In this document: positions 8,591 to 18,355 of the stretch, piece after piece | How positions within the stretch are numbered: position 1 is the first letter of the stretch | How the letters are laid out: the number at the start of each line of letters is the position of its first letter | Notes under the pieces: model-generated | The model's input: the letters and a program-made list of their open reading frames with translations, nothing else | The model's database searches: none | What the model was told of the DNA's origin: nothing | Assembly (NCBI GenBank): GCA_021809845.1 | Contig: JAJZJW010000009.1 | Location: forward strand, 1 to 64,000 | DNA from: a bacterium | GTDB taxonomy: Bacteria; SZUA-79; Acidulodesulfobacterales; Acidulodesulfobacteraceae | Length of the DNA stretch: 64,000 nt | Reading direction: 5' to 3' | Position numbers and translations under genes: made by a program

Positions 8591-9307
8591 TTATAAATTT
8601 TTTTGACAAATCTTCTTCAGCTCTTCTTCTATATTTTTAATAGTTTTCATTAAAGTTTCATTAAGTTTATCGTCAATACGCAGCGTATTATTGAGTTTAG
8701 CGCTGACTTTTCGTATACCGAATAAAACATTTGAAATTTCTTTAGTAGAACTGGAAGATTTCTCTGAAAGTTTTCTGACTTCATCCGCAACAACTGCAAA
8801 ACCTCTTCCTGCTTCTCCTGCTCTTGCCGCTTCAATGGCAGCATTTAAAGCTAATAAATTAATTTGGTCAGTAATCGAAACTATAACATTTAATATTTCA
8901 TCAGTGAACAAAGTTAATTTATATAATTCAACCGAATCTTGATATGTTTTTTGAAGCGTTGCAAATGAGCTAGAATAAACTTCCGATAAAGACTCTATGT
9001 AATTCTTTGTGTGGCTGGTCCCATCCTGACACGATTTTAAAATATTATGCATCGTTTCTTTTATTTTTGCCAACTCTTCTGAATCGGATGCGCATGAATT
9101 TAGAAGGTTATCTTTAGAAATCATTTCTGATTCTATTTTTTTTATTTTTGAAGTCAATTCGTTAATTTGATTACTGGAATTGTCTCTTAATGAATTTACT
9201 TCGCTTTCTTTTTTAGATAAATCTTTGCTTAACGCTTCATTTTTTTTTCTAAGTTCATCAATTTGTGAAACTAAATTTTGATAAGAACTTGTTGATAATA
9301 TTTTCAT
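8591..9307 (-). CDS. Soluble methyl-accepting chemotaxis-type receptor
   Basis: 238 residues with no membrane segment. Residues 10-70 are a predicted coiled coil rich in Glu, Lys and Ser. The signalling tip is clear at about 146-182: [20 protein letters not shown], followed by [14 protein letters not shown], the part that binds CheA and CheW. It is therefore a cytoplasmic receptor whose input must come from a partner or a short N-terminal segment. The ODP-type di-iron gene immediately downstream is the obvious candidate partner. No che genes occur in the window, so CheA/CheW must be encoded elsewhere. Confidence 0.85.
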   Translation of the reverse strand: MKILSTSSYQNLVSQIDELRKKNEALSKDLSKKESEVNSLRDNSSNQINELTSKIKKIESEMISKDNLLNSCASDSEELAKIKETMHNILKSCQDGTSHTKNYIESLSEVYSSSFATLQKTYQDSVELYKLTLFTDEILNVIVSITDQINLLALNAAIEAARAGEAGRGFAVVADEVRKLSEKSSSSTKEISNVLFGIRKVSAKLNNTLRIDDKLNETLMKTIKNIEEELKKICQKNL

Positions 9308-9544
9308 AACACTCTCACCTTAATATTTATTTAAATAATTTTTTAAAATAAATATGCAAAAATTAATTTTCATATATTATAAAAAACTTTAAAATTTATT
9401 GCAACAATTATTTATTTTACAATTAAATCATAAATAATAAAAAATATATTGTTTGTATTAATACTATTTAAAAAATTAAGAATAGTAATGCTCAGTTACT
9501 ATCCATTTTAGATTTAATTAATTCATTCATTTTTTTGTCTAATT

Positions 9545-12094
9545 TTAAGCGATTCTTTTTATAATTTTTTCAATTATTGAACGTGCGCATTTTACCCCAT
9601 CTATGGCGCTTGTTATAATTCCTCCGGAATATCCAGAACCTTCCCCGCAAGGATAAATGCCTTCAACATTTATCGACTGATAATCTTCATTTCTTAAAAT
9701 ACGAACGGCGGAAGAGGTACCGGCTTCAATTCCCGTTAAAACCGAATTTTCGATAAATCCGTGAAATTTTTCGTTAAATTCAGTTAATGTCCCTGCTAAT
9801 TTGATATTTATAAATTCGGGTAATAATTTAAAAAGTTCATATCGGGTTACTTCCGGTCTATAGGAGGGGACAGGCATATTGGAACTATATCCGTTTTTGC
9901 AGTTTTTAATATTTTTAAAATAATTTTTATATTTATAATTATAATTCTTATAAATATCCTCTATATATTCTGTCGTATACTGAAAAGGAGCGGAAAACGA
10001 ATTGCCTCCGGCGGAAAATGCTTTTTTTTCTAAGTCTTGTCTAAATTCAAGCATGGCTAGCGAATCATCTTTTTTATTTTTTCTATTTTCTTTATTATTA
10101 TGTCCATTATATTTATTATTGGTATAGCCTGCTGTATTGTCCGGCAATATGCAGTTATAAACTTTAGATAAATCTGCCGGCATAATCGTCGTAACAATTG
10201 CGCTGTTTGAATTGTCAAGGTCTCTGCCGGAATAACTCATTCCGTTAATACAGAGATGTCCCTCTTCCGAACTTGCTCCTACAACAACACCACCCGGACA
10301 CATGCAGAAAGAGTATCCTCCATATTTTTTTGAACTTAAATTGTAATACAAGCTCGATAATTTTTGATTATCCCGCGATAAAATCCTATCTATGAATTCT
10401 CGTTTGTGTTCTATTCTGAACCCGACGGCAAAAGGTTTTTGTTCCATTTTTAAGCCTTTATCAAAAAGCATTTTGTAAAGTTTGAAATTATTTGCGCCTG
10501 CCGCCAAAATCAAATAATCTGCATTTATAGTTTCTTTGTCTGTTTTAATATCGTCTAGTTTTAGACTTACATTTGAGTTTACATTTTCATTTACTTTTAC
10601 ATTTTCATTTTCGTTTATACTTACATTTTTATATATATTTTCGTGTATCTTACCATTTTCGTTTACATTTTCATTTACTTTTACATTTTCATTTTCGTTT
10701 ATACTTACATTTTTATATATATTTTCGTGTATCTTACCATTTTCATTTACTTTTACATTTTCATTTTTGTTTTTGTTTTTGTTTTTGTTTACATTTACTC
10801 CATTTTGAAAATTATACATCAATTTTTTATTAGCAATATAATTTCCTTCACTATGGTTTTTATTAAAAATGATGATTTCTTTTAACTCTTCTTCAAATCG
10901 TAATTCTGCTCCGTTATCTATTAAATATCTTCTGATATTTTTAAGTATTTCAATTAATATATCGCTTCCTATATGCGGTCTATTCTCGGTTAAAATATTT
11001 TTATCCGCCCCCATCCGAACCATAAAATCCATACAATAGCCTACATAATAATCTTTTTTCCTTGTGGTAAGTTTTCCGTCAGAAAACGTACCCGCTCCGC
11101 CTTCACCAAACACAATATTGCTTTGCGGATTAAACAAGGCATTATTAAAAAATTGCTCCACATCTTTTTGCCTATCTTCAACTTTTTTACCTTTTTCTAT
11201 AATAATAGGTTTTATACCGTTTTTTAATAATTCGACTGCGGCAAAAATCCCTGCCGGACCCATACCTATAATGACAACGCTCGGTTTTCTTTTATTTATT
11301 TTATTTAAATTTTTATTCAAAGAAGGTTTGCTATCTGCTTTATGGTCTTTAGTTTCAGGTAGATTGTATATCTTATGCTCATCAGCGCTTAATTTTAATG
11401 TTTCATATTCAGATGTAGATTGAGACGGGTTAGGTGATGATATAGATATGTCATCTATGGGCTGTTGTGCAGTTTTATTAGACAGAACAGATTTATTAGA
11501 CGGCATAAACTCATTCGGATAATTTGTTGCACTGAATTTATTGTGAGCTTTGTTTTTACATAATATTGAAGAATTTAGATGATATATTTCTTCTTCTTTC
11601 TCAGATGCTATTCTTGCTTTAAATCCGGATTTTAATAACAAATTAAGCATATAATTCTCGGTGCTATCATTCTTTTCGTCTTTAACGTCTGATTTTACAG
11701 CAGTTCCTTTTAGAGCTGATTTAATTTCTAATGCAAATAAAAATACAGATTTACCAATTCTTTGTCTCAAATCCAATGATTTTTTAATTATTATAATCTT
11801 AAATCCAACTGAATAATTATTAATAAAACTCAAGTCATGATTAGAGAGACTTTTCGCAATAGCCATATGAATAATATCTTCTTCTAATTTTAATTCATTG
11901 ACGGTATTATTGCCATTGTCGCTGTCGTTATTATTGTGAGCTTTATTTTTATTAAATTCTCCTACAGGGTGTTCTTTCGACTTTTCCGGGTCGCTGCCAT
12001 TATTATTGCCAGCTTTATTTTTATTACCTGTGTGATTCTTGACGTAATTATTTAATCTTTTTCTTTCAATTTTAAAGTCATGAACTATTATCAT
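9545..12094 (-). CDS. Uncharacterised FAD-dependent dehydrogenase (COG2509-type) with low-complexity insertions
   Basis: 849 residues, against roughly 460-540 for the family. The FAD-binding GMGPAGIFAAVELLKNG lies near residue 276, followed by the family signature NIVFGEGGAGTFSDGKLTTR. The C-terminal CGEGSGYSGGIITSAIDG is also present. The substrate of this family is unknown. The extra length comes from an N-terminal region with Asn-rich stretches (about 20-70), a spacer at about 185-265, and an insertion near 450-520 of two 28-residue repeats of the type KVNEN...GKIHENIYKN, encoded by an 84-bp tandem duplication. These insertions lie between conserved blocks and keep the frame, so the enzyme is probably functional. 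Confidence 0.85.
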   Translation of the reverse strand: MIIVHDFKIERKRLNNYVKNHTGNKNKAGNNNGSDPEKSKEHPVGEFNKNKAHNNNDSDNGNNTVNELKLEEDIIHMAIAKSLSNHDLSFINNYSVGFKIIIIKKSLDLRQRIGKSVFLFALEIKSALKGTAVKSDVKDEKNDSTENYMLNLLLKSGFKARIASEKEEEIYHLNSSILCKNKAHNKFSATNYPNEFMPSNKSVLSNKTAQQPIDDISISSPNPSQSTSEYETLKLSADEHKIYNLPETKDHKADSKPSLNKNLNKINKRKPSVVIIGMGPAGIFAAVELLKNGIKPIIIEKGKKVEDRQKDVEQFFNNALFNPQSNIVFGEGGAGTFSDGKLTTRKKDYYVGYCMDFMVRMGADKNILTENRPHIGSDILIEILKNIRRYLIDNGAELRFEEELKEIIIFNKNHSEGNYIANKKLMYNFQNGVNVNKNKNKNKNENVKVNENGKIHENIYKNVSINENENVKVNENVNENGKIHENIYKNVSINENENVKVNENVNSNVSLKLDDIKTDKETINADYLILAAGANNFKLYKMLFDKGLKMEQKPFAVGFRIEHKREFIDRILSRDNQKLSSLYYNLSSKKYGGYSFCMCPGGVVVGASSEEGHLCINGMSYSGRDLDNSNSAIVTTIMPADLSKVYNCILPDNTAGYTNNKYNGHNNKENRKNKKDDSLAMLEFRQDLEKKAFSAGGNSFSAPFQYTTEYIEDIYKNYNYKYKNYFKNIKNCKNGYSSNMPVPSYRPEVTRYELFKLLPEFINIKLAGTLTEFNEKFHGFIENSVLTGIEAGTSSAVRILRNEDYQSINVEGIYPCGEGSGYSGGIITSAIDGVKCARSIIEKIIKRIA
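10581..10748. repeat. 84-bp in-frame tandem duplication inside the FAD dehydrogenase gene
   Basis: The copies begin at 10581 and 10665 and are nearly identical; a third, shorter hexamer-rich tail (GTTTTT-type) continues to about 10800. At 28 codons per unit the reading frame is kept. The encoded peptide is Asn, Glu, Lys and Val-rich. It looks like microsatellite growth within a surface loop. Confidence 0.9.
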
Positions 12095-12186
12095 AAAGTT
12101 TTATAATATTCTAAAAATGTTTATAAATATATACAATATGTATAATATGTACAGTATATGCAATATATACATATCACTTGACTAAC

Positions 12187-12402
12187 ACAGGCAAATATAA
12201 CGGATAATTAAAGCAGCCAATAAAACTCCTTATTAAAACTCCTTATAAATCCCAATCCGCCATACATGCATTATAAAGACATTATACAGGCAAATATAAC
12301 GGATAATTAAAGCAGCCAATAAAACTCCTTATAAATCCCCACTCCGCCATACATGCATTATAAAGACATTATACAGGCAAATATAACGGATAATTAAAGC
12401 AA
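12187..12402. repeat. 87-99 bp tandem repeat, about 2.3 copies
   Basis: Units begin with CAGGCAAATATAACGGATAA at 12188, 12287 and 12374 and include a CCGCCATACATGCATTATAA segment. The first unit carries an extra 12 bases from an internal duplication. The array fills the spacer between the FAD dehydrogenase start and the universal stress gene end. I see no other feature in 12095-12444. Confidence 0.9.
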
Positions 12403-12444
12403 TTAATTATAACAACCAATTTTGGCAGCAAATATGGAAGCCAA

Positions 12445-13002
12445 CTAATTTTTTTTACTTATTAACTGGCTATTGGGTATAATATTAACTGCAGATACCG
12501 CTTCTTCAGATAATTCTTTCTGAGATAATTTTACAGTATTCTTAAGAGGGATAAGCATGACCGGACATATAGAATTTTTTGATACCGAAAAAGATACCGA
12601 ACCGAACGCTAGTTCTTTAAAGCCAATTTTTTGATGTGTACCTATGACAATCAAATCAACGGCATTTTTTTTTGAAAAATTTATAATTTCAATATGAGGT
12701 GCGCCTTTAGACACTAAAATTTCATAATTTAAAAAATACAATCCACTCTCTTTTATTATATTTTCAATGTTGTTAACAACATTATTCTTGTCAGATTCTT
12801 TCGGTCCCTCTTTAGAATTAATAAAAGAAAAAGCGCCTCCCATATTGCCTGGAATTACATGCAAGATGTAAAAATGAGCAGCGCTTTCTCTAAATAAAGA
12901 AACAGCGGAAGTTAGCACATACGAACTTTCAAAATTTAAATCTATGCCTATTATAATCTTTTTTGAAGAAATAATACCTTCGTTTTCTAATTTTGTTTTC
13001 AT
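12445..13002 (-). CDS. Universal stress protein, UspA family
   Basis: 185 residues. A single Usp domain: IIGIDLNFESSYVL at residues 16-29 (first strand and ATP-binding Asp), YILHVIPG, and the nucleotide-binding loop VIGTHQKIG followed nine residues on by GSVS. This matches the G-2x-G-9x-G(S/T) pattern of ATP-binding Usp proteins. The N-terminus has a short extension and the C-terminus has about 25 extra residues of unknown role. It lies 106 bases downstream of the mini-ferritin gene in the same direction and could be co-transcribed with it as a stress unit. Confidence 0.88.
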   Translation of the reverse strand: MKTKLENEGIISSKKIIIGIDLNFESSYVLTSAVSLFRESAAHFYILHVIPGNMGGAFSFINSKEGPKESDKNNVVNNIENIIKESGLYFLNYEILVSKGAPHIEIINFSKKNAVDLIVIGTHQKIGFKELAFGSVSFSVSKNSICPVMLIPLKNTVKLSQKELSEEAVSAVNIIPNSQLISKKN

Positions 13003-13108
13003 AATTTAATATTATACAACATTTTATAGCGTTTGACGGATAATATTTATTATAAATTAACCGTTAATAAGAAAAGAAAGTAGTAATGTTGAATATTAAT
13101 ATTAATTA

Positions 13109-13360
13109 TTAATCATGATGTAAAAATTTATCAGCCTGAACAGCATCATGCTTTTTAATATAATCCATTAACATAGCTGCATGTTCCTTTTCTTCATCTC
13201 TGTTATGTGCCAAAATCTTTTTCAATTCATCGTCGCTTGTAAGCTCAAATCTTTCCTGATACCAATTAATTGCCTGAAATTCCTCAATTAAAGACTGCCT
13301 TGCCATTTCTAAATTTTTAGTTTCCTCTGTTAAATCTAAATCTTCATATCCTGCACACAT
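13109..13360 (-). CDS. Encapsulin-type mini-ferritin (EncFtn-like)
   Basis: 83 residues, entirely helical. The motif AINWYQERFEL and, 20 residues later, LAHNRDEEKEHAAMLMDYI match the encapsulated ferritin family, in which two subunits together form one ferroxidase centre. The expected ligands are present: Glu27, Glu57 and His60, plus Trp33. Family members oxidise Fe(II) and deposit iron inside an encapsulin shell. Here the protein ends KFLHHD and lacks the C-terminal cargo-loading extension, and no encapsulin gene is adjacent. It may work outside a compartment, or the shell is encoded elsewhere. A good ribosome site (AAGGAG) precedes the ATG. Confidence 0.8.
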   Translation of the reverse strand: MCAGYEDLDLTEETKNLEMARQSLIEEFQAINWYQERFELTSDDELKKILAHNRDEEKEHAAMLMDYIKKHDAVQADKFLHHD

Positions 13361-13479
13361 AGCAATTTCTCCTTTTTAATTATAAAATAGAATTAAAAAA
13401 ATGTTCCTAATTACCGATATATTTTATCTTATAAATAAAATACTTTCAATAAATTAAAAATTATGTTATATTTTTTACT

Positions 13480-13576
13480 GGTAATCCAGAAATGCGGCAG
13501 GATGGTTAAAAACTCCGCCAGGTCTGAAAGGAAGCAACGGTATTAATTCTGATTGTGCGTGTTTTCCTGGATTACC
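13480..13576 (+). ncRNA. ffs: Signal recognition particle RNA (4.5S type)
   Basis: A 97-base transcript whose ends pair perfectly over 10 bp (GGTAATCCAG with CTGGATTACC). The apical part contains the conserved domain IV signature CCAGGTCTGAAAGGAAGCA followed by ACGGTA, the Ffh-binding site. A TATATT at 13467-13472 is a fitting -10 for a start at about 13480. This is the short Gram-negative form without an Alu domain. Confidence 0.93.
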
Positions 13577-13856
13577 TTCTTGATTAAATTAATATAAATT
13601 ATAGATTATTAATTTATCTTAATTTATTTATTTTATTTTATTTATTTTATATATATAGATATTATATTATATAGATATAGTTCAAAATAAATAATCAAAT
13701 ATAGATATTATGTAGATATATATTATATTAGTATAGATATTATGATATATAGATATAAACGAAATAAATAATCAAATAATGTAAATAAATAAAAACAACA
13801 AATAAACAATAAATAAACCAAGCTAGGTTAGACCAACCAATTGCAAATTTATTTTT
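13577..13856. other. AT-rich spacer before iorA
   Basis: The region is made of variants of TATAGATATTATAT and AATAAATAATCAAAT. I see no gene, no clear terminator for the SRP RNA, and only a weak ribosome site for iorA. Confidence 0.6.
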
Positions 13857-15959
13857 ATGGATTTGTCTTTTTTAAAAATTTTTAACGATAAATTATTGCT
13901 TACGGGCAACGAAGCTGTAGCTTTTGGATGTTATAAAGCTAAAACGTCGATTGCGGTTGGTTATCCAGGAACACCAAGTTCAGAAATTCTTCCTTTTTTG
14001 TCAAAATTCGAAAATATTTATGTAAACTGGTCTATTAATGAAAAAACCGCTCTTGAAATTGCCATAGGAGCATCAATAGGCTGGAAAAGAAGTCTGTTTA
14101 CTACTAAACATGTAGGTTTAAATGTTGCGTCAGACCCGTTTATGACATTATCTCTTACCGGCGTCAGAGGCGGCATTATGATATTAACCGCCGACGACCC
14201 TAACATGCATAGTTCGCAAAACGAACAAGATAACCGATATTATGCCAAATTTGCAAAAATTCCCATGTTTGAACCTGCAGATAGCCAAGAATGTTATTAT
14301 TTTTCAAAAATAGCTTTCGATATAAGCGAATTTTTTGATACCCCTGTTCTAGTCAGAACTACCACGAGAATATCACACTCAAGAAGTATAATAGATTTAA
14401 ATAATAATGTCTACAATTCCATCTCATTTTCAAATAACCAAAAAACTAAAAAAGAAGCGGAAATCGGAAATAGGAATGGCATAAAGAAACCTAACGGCAG
14501 CAGTATTATTAATGCCGCTGCTGTTACTACGCCAGATATTAATGCTGAAGCGGCAAACAGTAATTATTATCAGTGCGATAAATATGCTTATGATGATAAC
14601 TGCGATACTGCGCAATTAAAAAATACAAAATATACTAAAGATATAGAAAAATTTGTTATGGTGCCGGTATATGCAAGGAAAAGACATAAAATAGCCATTG
14701 AGAGACTTAAAAAATTAAGAGAATTTTCAAATACTTCGGGATTAAATAAAATTGAATATAATAATATAAATTACGGAATCATAACAAGCGGAGTTTCGTA
14801 CCAATATGCTAAAGAAATAATGCCGGAAGCATCTTTTCTTAAACTATCATTTTCTTATCCGCTGCCGGATGCGCTAATTAAAGAATTTTGCTCAAAAGTT
14901 AAAAATGTCGTGATAATTGAAGAACTCGAACCTTTTATTGAAAATGAAATCAGTACGCTCGGTATAATGCTCAAAGGCAAAGATTTTTTTTCCCAATTTG
15001 GCGAACTGACCCCCGATATTGTAAGAAAAGGTCTTATAAAAAGCAGTTTTTTAGAAGAAGAAACTAAAAAAAACAAAAACCATGCCCTATCAGAACAGCT
15101 ATCATGTAAAAACCATAGCAATAATAATTTTCTCGACGAAAATAAAAATAAAAACAACACAATAAACAATACAACAAACAACGCAATAAACTGTGCAATA
15201 GATATTCCGCCAAGGCTCCCGGCATTATGCAGCGGTTGTCCGCACACTTCAGTGTTTTACGCTTTGAAAAAATTAAGAGTTCCCGTAATGGGAGATATAG
15301 GCTGCTATACACTTGGCGCATTACCGCCGCTTAGTGCAATGGACAGCTGTATATCTATGGGGCTGGCTTTCGGCGCTGCACAGGGTTTATATTTATCAAA
15401 ATCTTCCGATAAAAAAGTTGCCGCTGTTATGGGCGACTCTACTTTTTTTCATTCAGGCATAACCTCTTTGATAGATGCAAAATATAATGACGCAATATTT
15501 ACCGCAATTATTTTAGATAACTCCACGACTGCTATGACCGGCGGGCAGGATCATCCCGGAACCGGAAAAAACCTTTCTGATTTTGTTATAGCTAACAAAA
15601 TTGATATAAAAAAAATAATAGAAGGCATCAATATCACGGAAATTTACTACGTCGACACATATGATTATAATTATACGTATAAAACTCTTAAACATGCTTT
15701 GAGTACAAACACTCTCAATGTAATCATAACAAACAGACCATGCGTTTTATATCCAAAAAAATTAGCGCCCGGCAATAAATTTACAATAGATTCTGCCGGA
15801 TGCATCGGCTGTGATTTGTGCATTTCGATAGGATGCCCTTCTATTGTAATGTCAGATAAAATAACGGACAGAAATAAACCGGTGCCGGAGATTGACTCTT
15901 CTTGCACAGGATGTTCAATATGCAGGGATATTTGCGTTTTTGGATTTATACATAATTAA
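13857..15959 (+). CDS. iorA: Indolepyruvate:ferredoxin oxidoreductase, alpha subunit
   Basis: 700 residues. With IorB it decarboxylates aryl pyruvates (from Trp, Phe, Tyr) to aryl-acetyl-CoA, passing electrons to ferredoxin; it is an oxygen-sensitive cytosolic enzyme. The N-terminal domain has GNEAVAFGCYKAK and GYPGTPSSEI. The thiamine diphosphate domain has CSGCPHTSVFYAL, GDIGCYTLGALPP and MGDSTFFHSGI. The C-terminus carries two 4Fe-4S clusters, CIGCDLCISIGCP and CTGCSICRDIC. Two low-complexity insertions (about 185-260 and 405-450, Asn/Lys-rich) separate the domains and make it longer than the usual 580-620. iorB follows after a 260-bp AT repeat. Confidence 0.93.
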   Translation: MDLSFLKIFNDKLLLTGNEAVAFGCYKAKTSIAVGYPGTPSSEILPFLSKFENIYVNWSINEKTALEIAIGASIGWKRSLFTTKHVGLNVASDPFMTLSLTGVRGGIMILTADDPNMHSSQNEQDNRYYAKFAKIPMFEPADSQECYYFSKIAFDISEFFDTPVLVRTTTRISHSRSIIDLNNNVYNSISFSNNQKTKKEAEIGNRNGIKKPNGSSIINAAAVTTPDINAEAANSNYYQCDKYAYDDNCDTAQLKNTKYTKDIEKFVMVPVYARKRHKIAIERLKKLREFSNTSGLNKIEYNNINYGIITSGVSYQYAKEIMPEASFLKLSFSYPLPDALIKEFCSKVKNVVIIEELEPFIENEISTLGIMLKGKDFFSQFGELTPDIVRKGLIKSSFLEEETKKNKNHALSEQLSCKNHSNNNFLDENKNKNNTINNTTNNAINCAIDIPPRLPALCSGCPHTSVFYALKKLRVPVMGDIGCYTLGALPPLSAMDSCISMGLAFGAAQGLYLSKSSDKKVAAVMGDSTFFHSGITSLIDAKYNDAIFTAIILDNSTTAMTGGQDHPGTGKNLSDFVIANKIDIKKIIEGINITEIYYVDTYDYNYTYKTLKHALSTNTLNVIITNRPCVLYPKKLAPGNKFTIDSAGCIGCDLCISIGCPSIVMSDKITDRNKPVPEIDSSCTGCSICRDICVFGFIHN

Positions 15960-16221
15960 AATATAAATATAAATATAAATATAAAATATATGAAGTATAA
16001 CTATAACGTATAAATATAAAATATATGAAGTATAAATATAAATATAAATATAAAATATATGAAGTATAAATATAACGTATAAATATGAAGTATAAATATA
16101 ACGTATAAATATAAAATATATGAAGTATAAATATAAATATAAATATAAAATATATGAAGTATAACTATAACGTATAAATATAAAATATATGAAGTATAAA
16201 TATAACGTATAAATATAAAAT
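15960..16221. repeat. AT-rich microsatellite array between iorA and iorB
   Basis: The array is built from TATAAATATAAATATAAA and ATATATGAAGTATAAC TATAACG-type units in irregular order, with a higher-order period near 60-110 bases. It separates two genes that are normally a few bases apart, so it is probably a secondary expansion inside an operon. Confidence 0.85.
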
Positions 16222-16815
16222 ATGGAAACGAATCAAAGTATTTTAATTTGCGGAATAGGAGGGCAAGGCGTCGTACTATCAGGTAAAATAATTAGTCTTA
16301 GTGCTTTCTATGAAAATTATGACGTTAAAACATCGGAAGTACACGGTATGTCGCAGAGAGGAGGCTCTGTTTCTACGCATTTAAGATACGGCAATAAAAT
16401 TTTTACCCCTTTAATACCAATGCATGCCGCGGATATAATATTATCTTTTGATTTATATGAAACCCTAAGATATATTAATTATGCAAATAAAGAAACAAAA
16501 ATAATAACCGCATCCGGCGCAAAATTTATTAGAAATTCATCAGCAAATCCTATCAGCCTGCCATCTATTAAATCAATTATAGAAAAAATTACAATAGATT
16601 TTAATTTTAAAAATTTAATTGCGGTAGATATAGTCAAAATTGCACAGGAATTAGGAAATATAAAAGTCGCTAATACAATTCTTATCGGAGCATCTTCACA
16701 ATTTACTTATATAAAGGAACGGACATGGCTTAATATCCTTAAAGAAAATGTACCGCCTAAAACAGTGGATATAAATGAAAAAGCCTTTTTGCTCGGCCGT
16801 AAAATTTTAAATTAA
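16222..16815 (+). CDS. iorB: Indolepyruvate:ferredoxin oxidoreductase, beta subunit
   Basis: 197 residues, normal length. It is the gamma-type domain of 2-oxoacid:ferredoxin oxidoreductases that pairs with IorA. The N-terminal ICGIGGQGVVLSGKII loop and HGMSQRGGSVSTHLRYG are the diagnostic motifs. The start ATG lies at the very end of the AT repeat array, and no good ribosome site is seen, so translation may depend on an unstructured leader. It acts together with iorA, and paaK follows 120 bases downstream on the same strand. Confidence 0.93.
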   Translation: METNQSILICGIGGQGVVLSGKIISLSAFYENYDVKTSEVHGMSQRGGSVSTHLRYGNKIFTPLIPMHAADIILSFDLYETLRYINYANKETKIITASGAKFIRNSSANPISLPSIKSIIEKITIDFNFKNLIAVDIVKIAQELGNIKVANTILIGASSQFTYIKERTWLNILKENVPPKTVDINEKAFLLGRKILN

Positions 16816-16936
16816 TTTAATTTAATATTTAATCTTAATATTTATAAGTTTTACCCTATTTATATTTATATTTATATTTATATTTTAGCATTTAGTTTTT
16901 TGACTACAATAATATATTTCAAAGGACAGCGTATTT

Positions 16937-18262
16937 ATGAACAAAAAAAGCATTCAGGCAAACTATTTTGACGAAAAATTAGAAACAATCTCTTTAGACG
17001 ATTTAAATGCATTAGTGATTGAAAGATTAAAAAAAACATTAAAATATGTCTATAAAAACGTATCTTTTTATAAAAAACAATTTGATGGCGCAGGAGTTAA
17101 TGTAGATTTAATTAAAAACACCAAAGATTTAAAAAATATTCCTTTTACTTTAAAAAGCGACCTTGTAAATAATTATCCATTTGGACTATTCTCTTCTAAT
17201 TTAGACAAAATCATCAGGATACATGCTTCTTCAGGAACTACGGCAAAACCGATTATAGTATCTTATACTAAAAAAGATATTAAAGTATGGGCTGATTTAA
17301 TGTCGAGGGTCTTTTGCGCCTGCGGATTAAATAAAAACGATATTGCGCAAAATGCTTTCGGCTATGGTTTGTTTACCGGAGGTCTCGGTTTTCATTACGG
17401 CGCCGAAAATATAGGAATGACGTTAGTGCCGATGTCAAGCGGATTTACGGAAAGACAATTTGCTATGATGAATGACCTCGGCGTTACAACTTTATTTTGC
17501 ACCCCGTCATATGCACTTTTTTTATCCGAAGAACTTTCTAAGTACATAAAAGACACATCAAAGTTAAAATTGAAAAAAGGTATATTTGGCGCGGAACCGT
17601 GGTCTAATGAATTAAGACTAAAAATTGAAGATATGCTTAATATTGACGCATATGATATTTACGGGTTAAGCGAACTTTTAGGTCCCGGTGTTGCTTTTGA
17701 ATGTGAATATAAAAACGGACTACACATTAATGAAGACAATTTTTATCCTGAAATAATAGACCCCAAAACAGGGGCTGTTCTTCCCGAAGGAGAGCTTGGA
17801 GAGTTAGTTTTGACAAACTTAAATCAGGAAGCCATGCCTTTAATAAGATACAGAACCCGCGATATTACAAGTCTTAACAGAGAAAAATGTAAATGCGGAA
17901 GAACATTTGCAAGAATGAAAAAAATTAAAGGCAGAACAGACGATATGGTCATAATTAAAGGTGTAAATGTGTTTCCATCGCAAATTGAATCGGCCATATT
18001 CAGTTTTGACTTTTTAGAACCTGTTTACCTGATTGAATTATATACCGACAATATGTTAGATAAAATTAATGTTCTTGTAGAAGGCAAACCTGAAATATAC
18101 AATATGGGCGATAAAAAATTAGAGGAAATATCAACTATGCTCCAGTATAAAATTCATGAACTTATCGGTGTAAAATCAAAAGTTACAATAGTCCCTCCGA
18201 AAACATTGGAAAGAAGCCAGGGGAAATCAAAAAGGGTAAAAGACCTGAGAAAAAAATTATAA
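16937..18262 (+). CDS. paaK: Phenylacetate-CoA ligase
   Basis: 441 residues, normal length. This AMP-forming enzyme joins phenylacetate (or other arylacetates) and CoA. The adenylation signature is HASSGTTAKPI, then IYGLSELLGPGVAFEC, RYRTRDIT and the C-terminal GRTDDMVIIKGVNVFPSQIE with the mobile-domain lysine. A cysteine cluster, KCKCGRTF, is typical of PaaK. A good AAAGGACAG ribosome site precedes the ATG. Directly after iorAB, its likely role is in interconverting arylacetyl-CoA and free arylacetates from aromatic amino acid breakdown. Confidence 0.92.
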   Translation: MNKKSIQANYFDEKLETISLDDLNALVIERLKKTLKYVYKNVSFYKKQFDGAGVNVDLIKNTKDLKNIPFTLKSDLVNNYPFGLFSSNLDKIIRIHASSGTTAKPIIVSYTKKDIKVWADLMSRVFCACGLNKNDIAQNAFGYGLFTGGLGFHYGAENIGMTLVPMSSGFTERQFAMMNDLGVTTLFCTPSYALFLSEELSKYIKDTSKLKLKKGIFGAEPWSNELRLKIEDMLNIDAYDIYGLSELLGPGVAFECEYKNGLHINEDNFYPEIIDPKTGAVLPEGELGELVLTNLNQEAMPLIRYRTRDITSLNREKCKCGRTFARMKKIKGRTDDMVIIKGVNVFPSQIESAIFSFDFLEPVYLIELYTDNMLDKINVLVEGKPEIYNMGDKKLEEISTMLQYKIHELIGVKSKVTIVPPKTLERSQGKSKRVKDLRKKL

Positions 18263-18346
18263 ATATATATAATGTAATACAATATAATATAGTACAATAC
18301 AAAATATAATATAGTACAATACAATATAATAAATAAAATAAGATAA
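18263..18346. repeat. AT-rich repeat after paaK
   Basis: Units of about 25 bases with the core ATATAATATAGTACAATACA are repeated two to three times between the convergent paaK and PLC-like genes. No terminator hairpin is evident. Confidence 0.75.
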
Positions 18347-18355
18347 AAACAATAT

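Noticed and set aside
10536-10885. Long plus-strand open frames opposite the FAD dehydrogenase
   Set aside because: They are Phe/Ser/Thr-rich shadows of the repeat-encoded Asn/Lys insertion and lack any domain.
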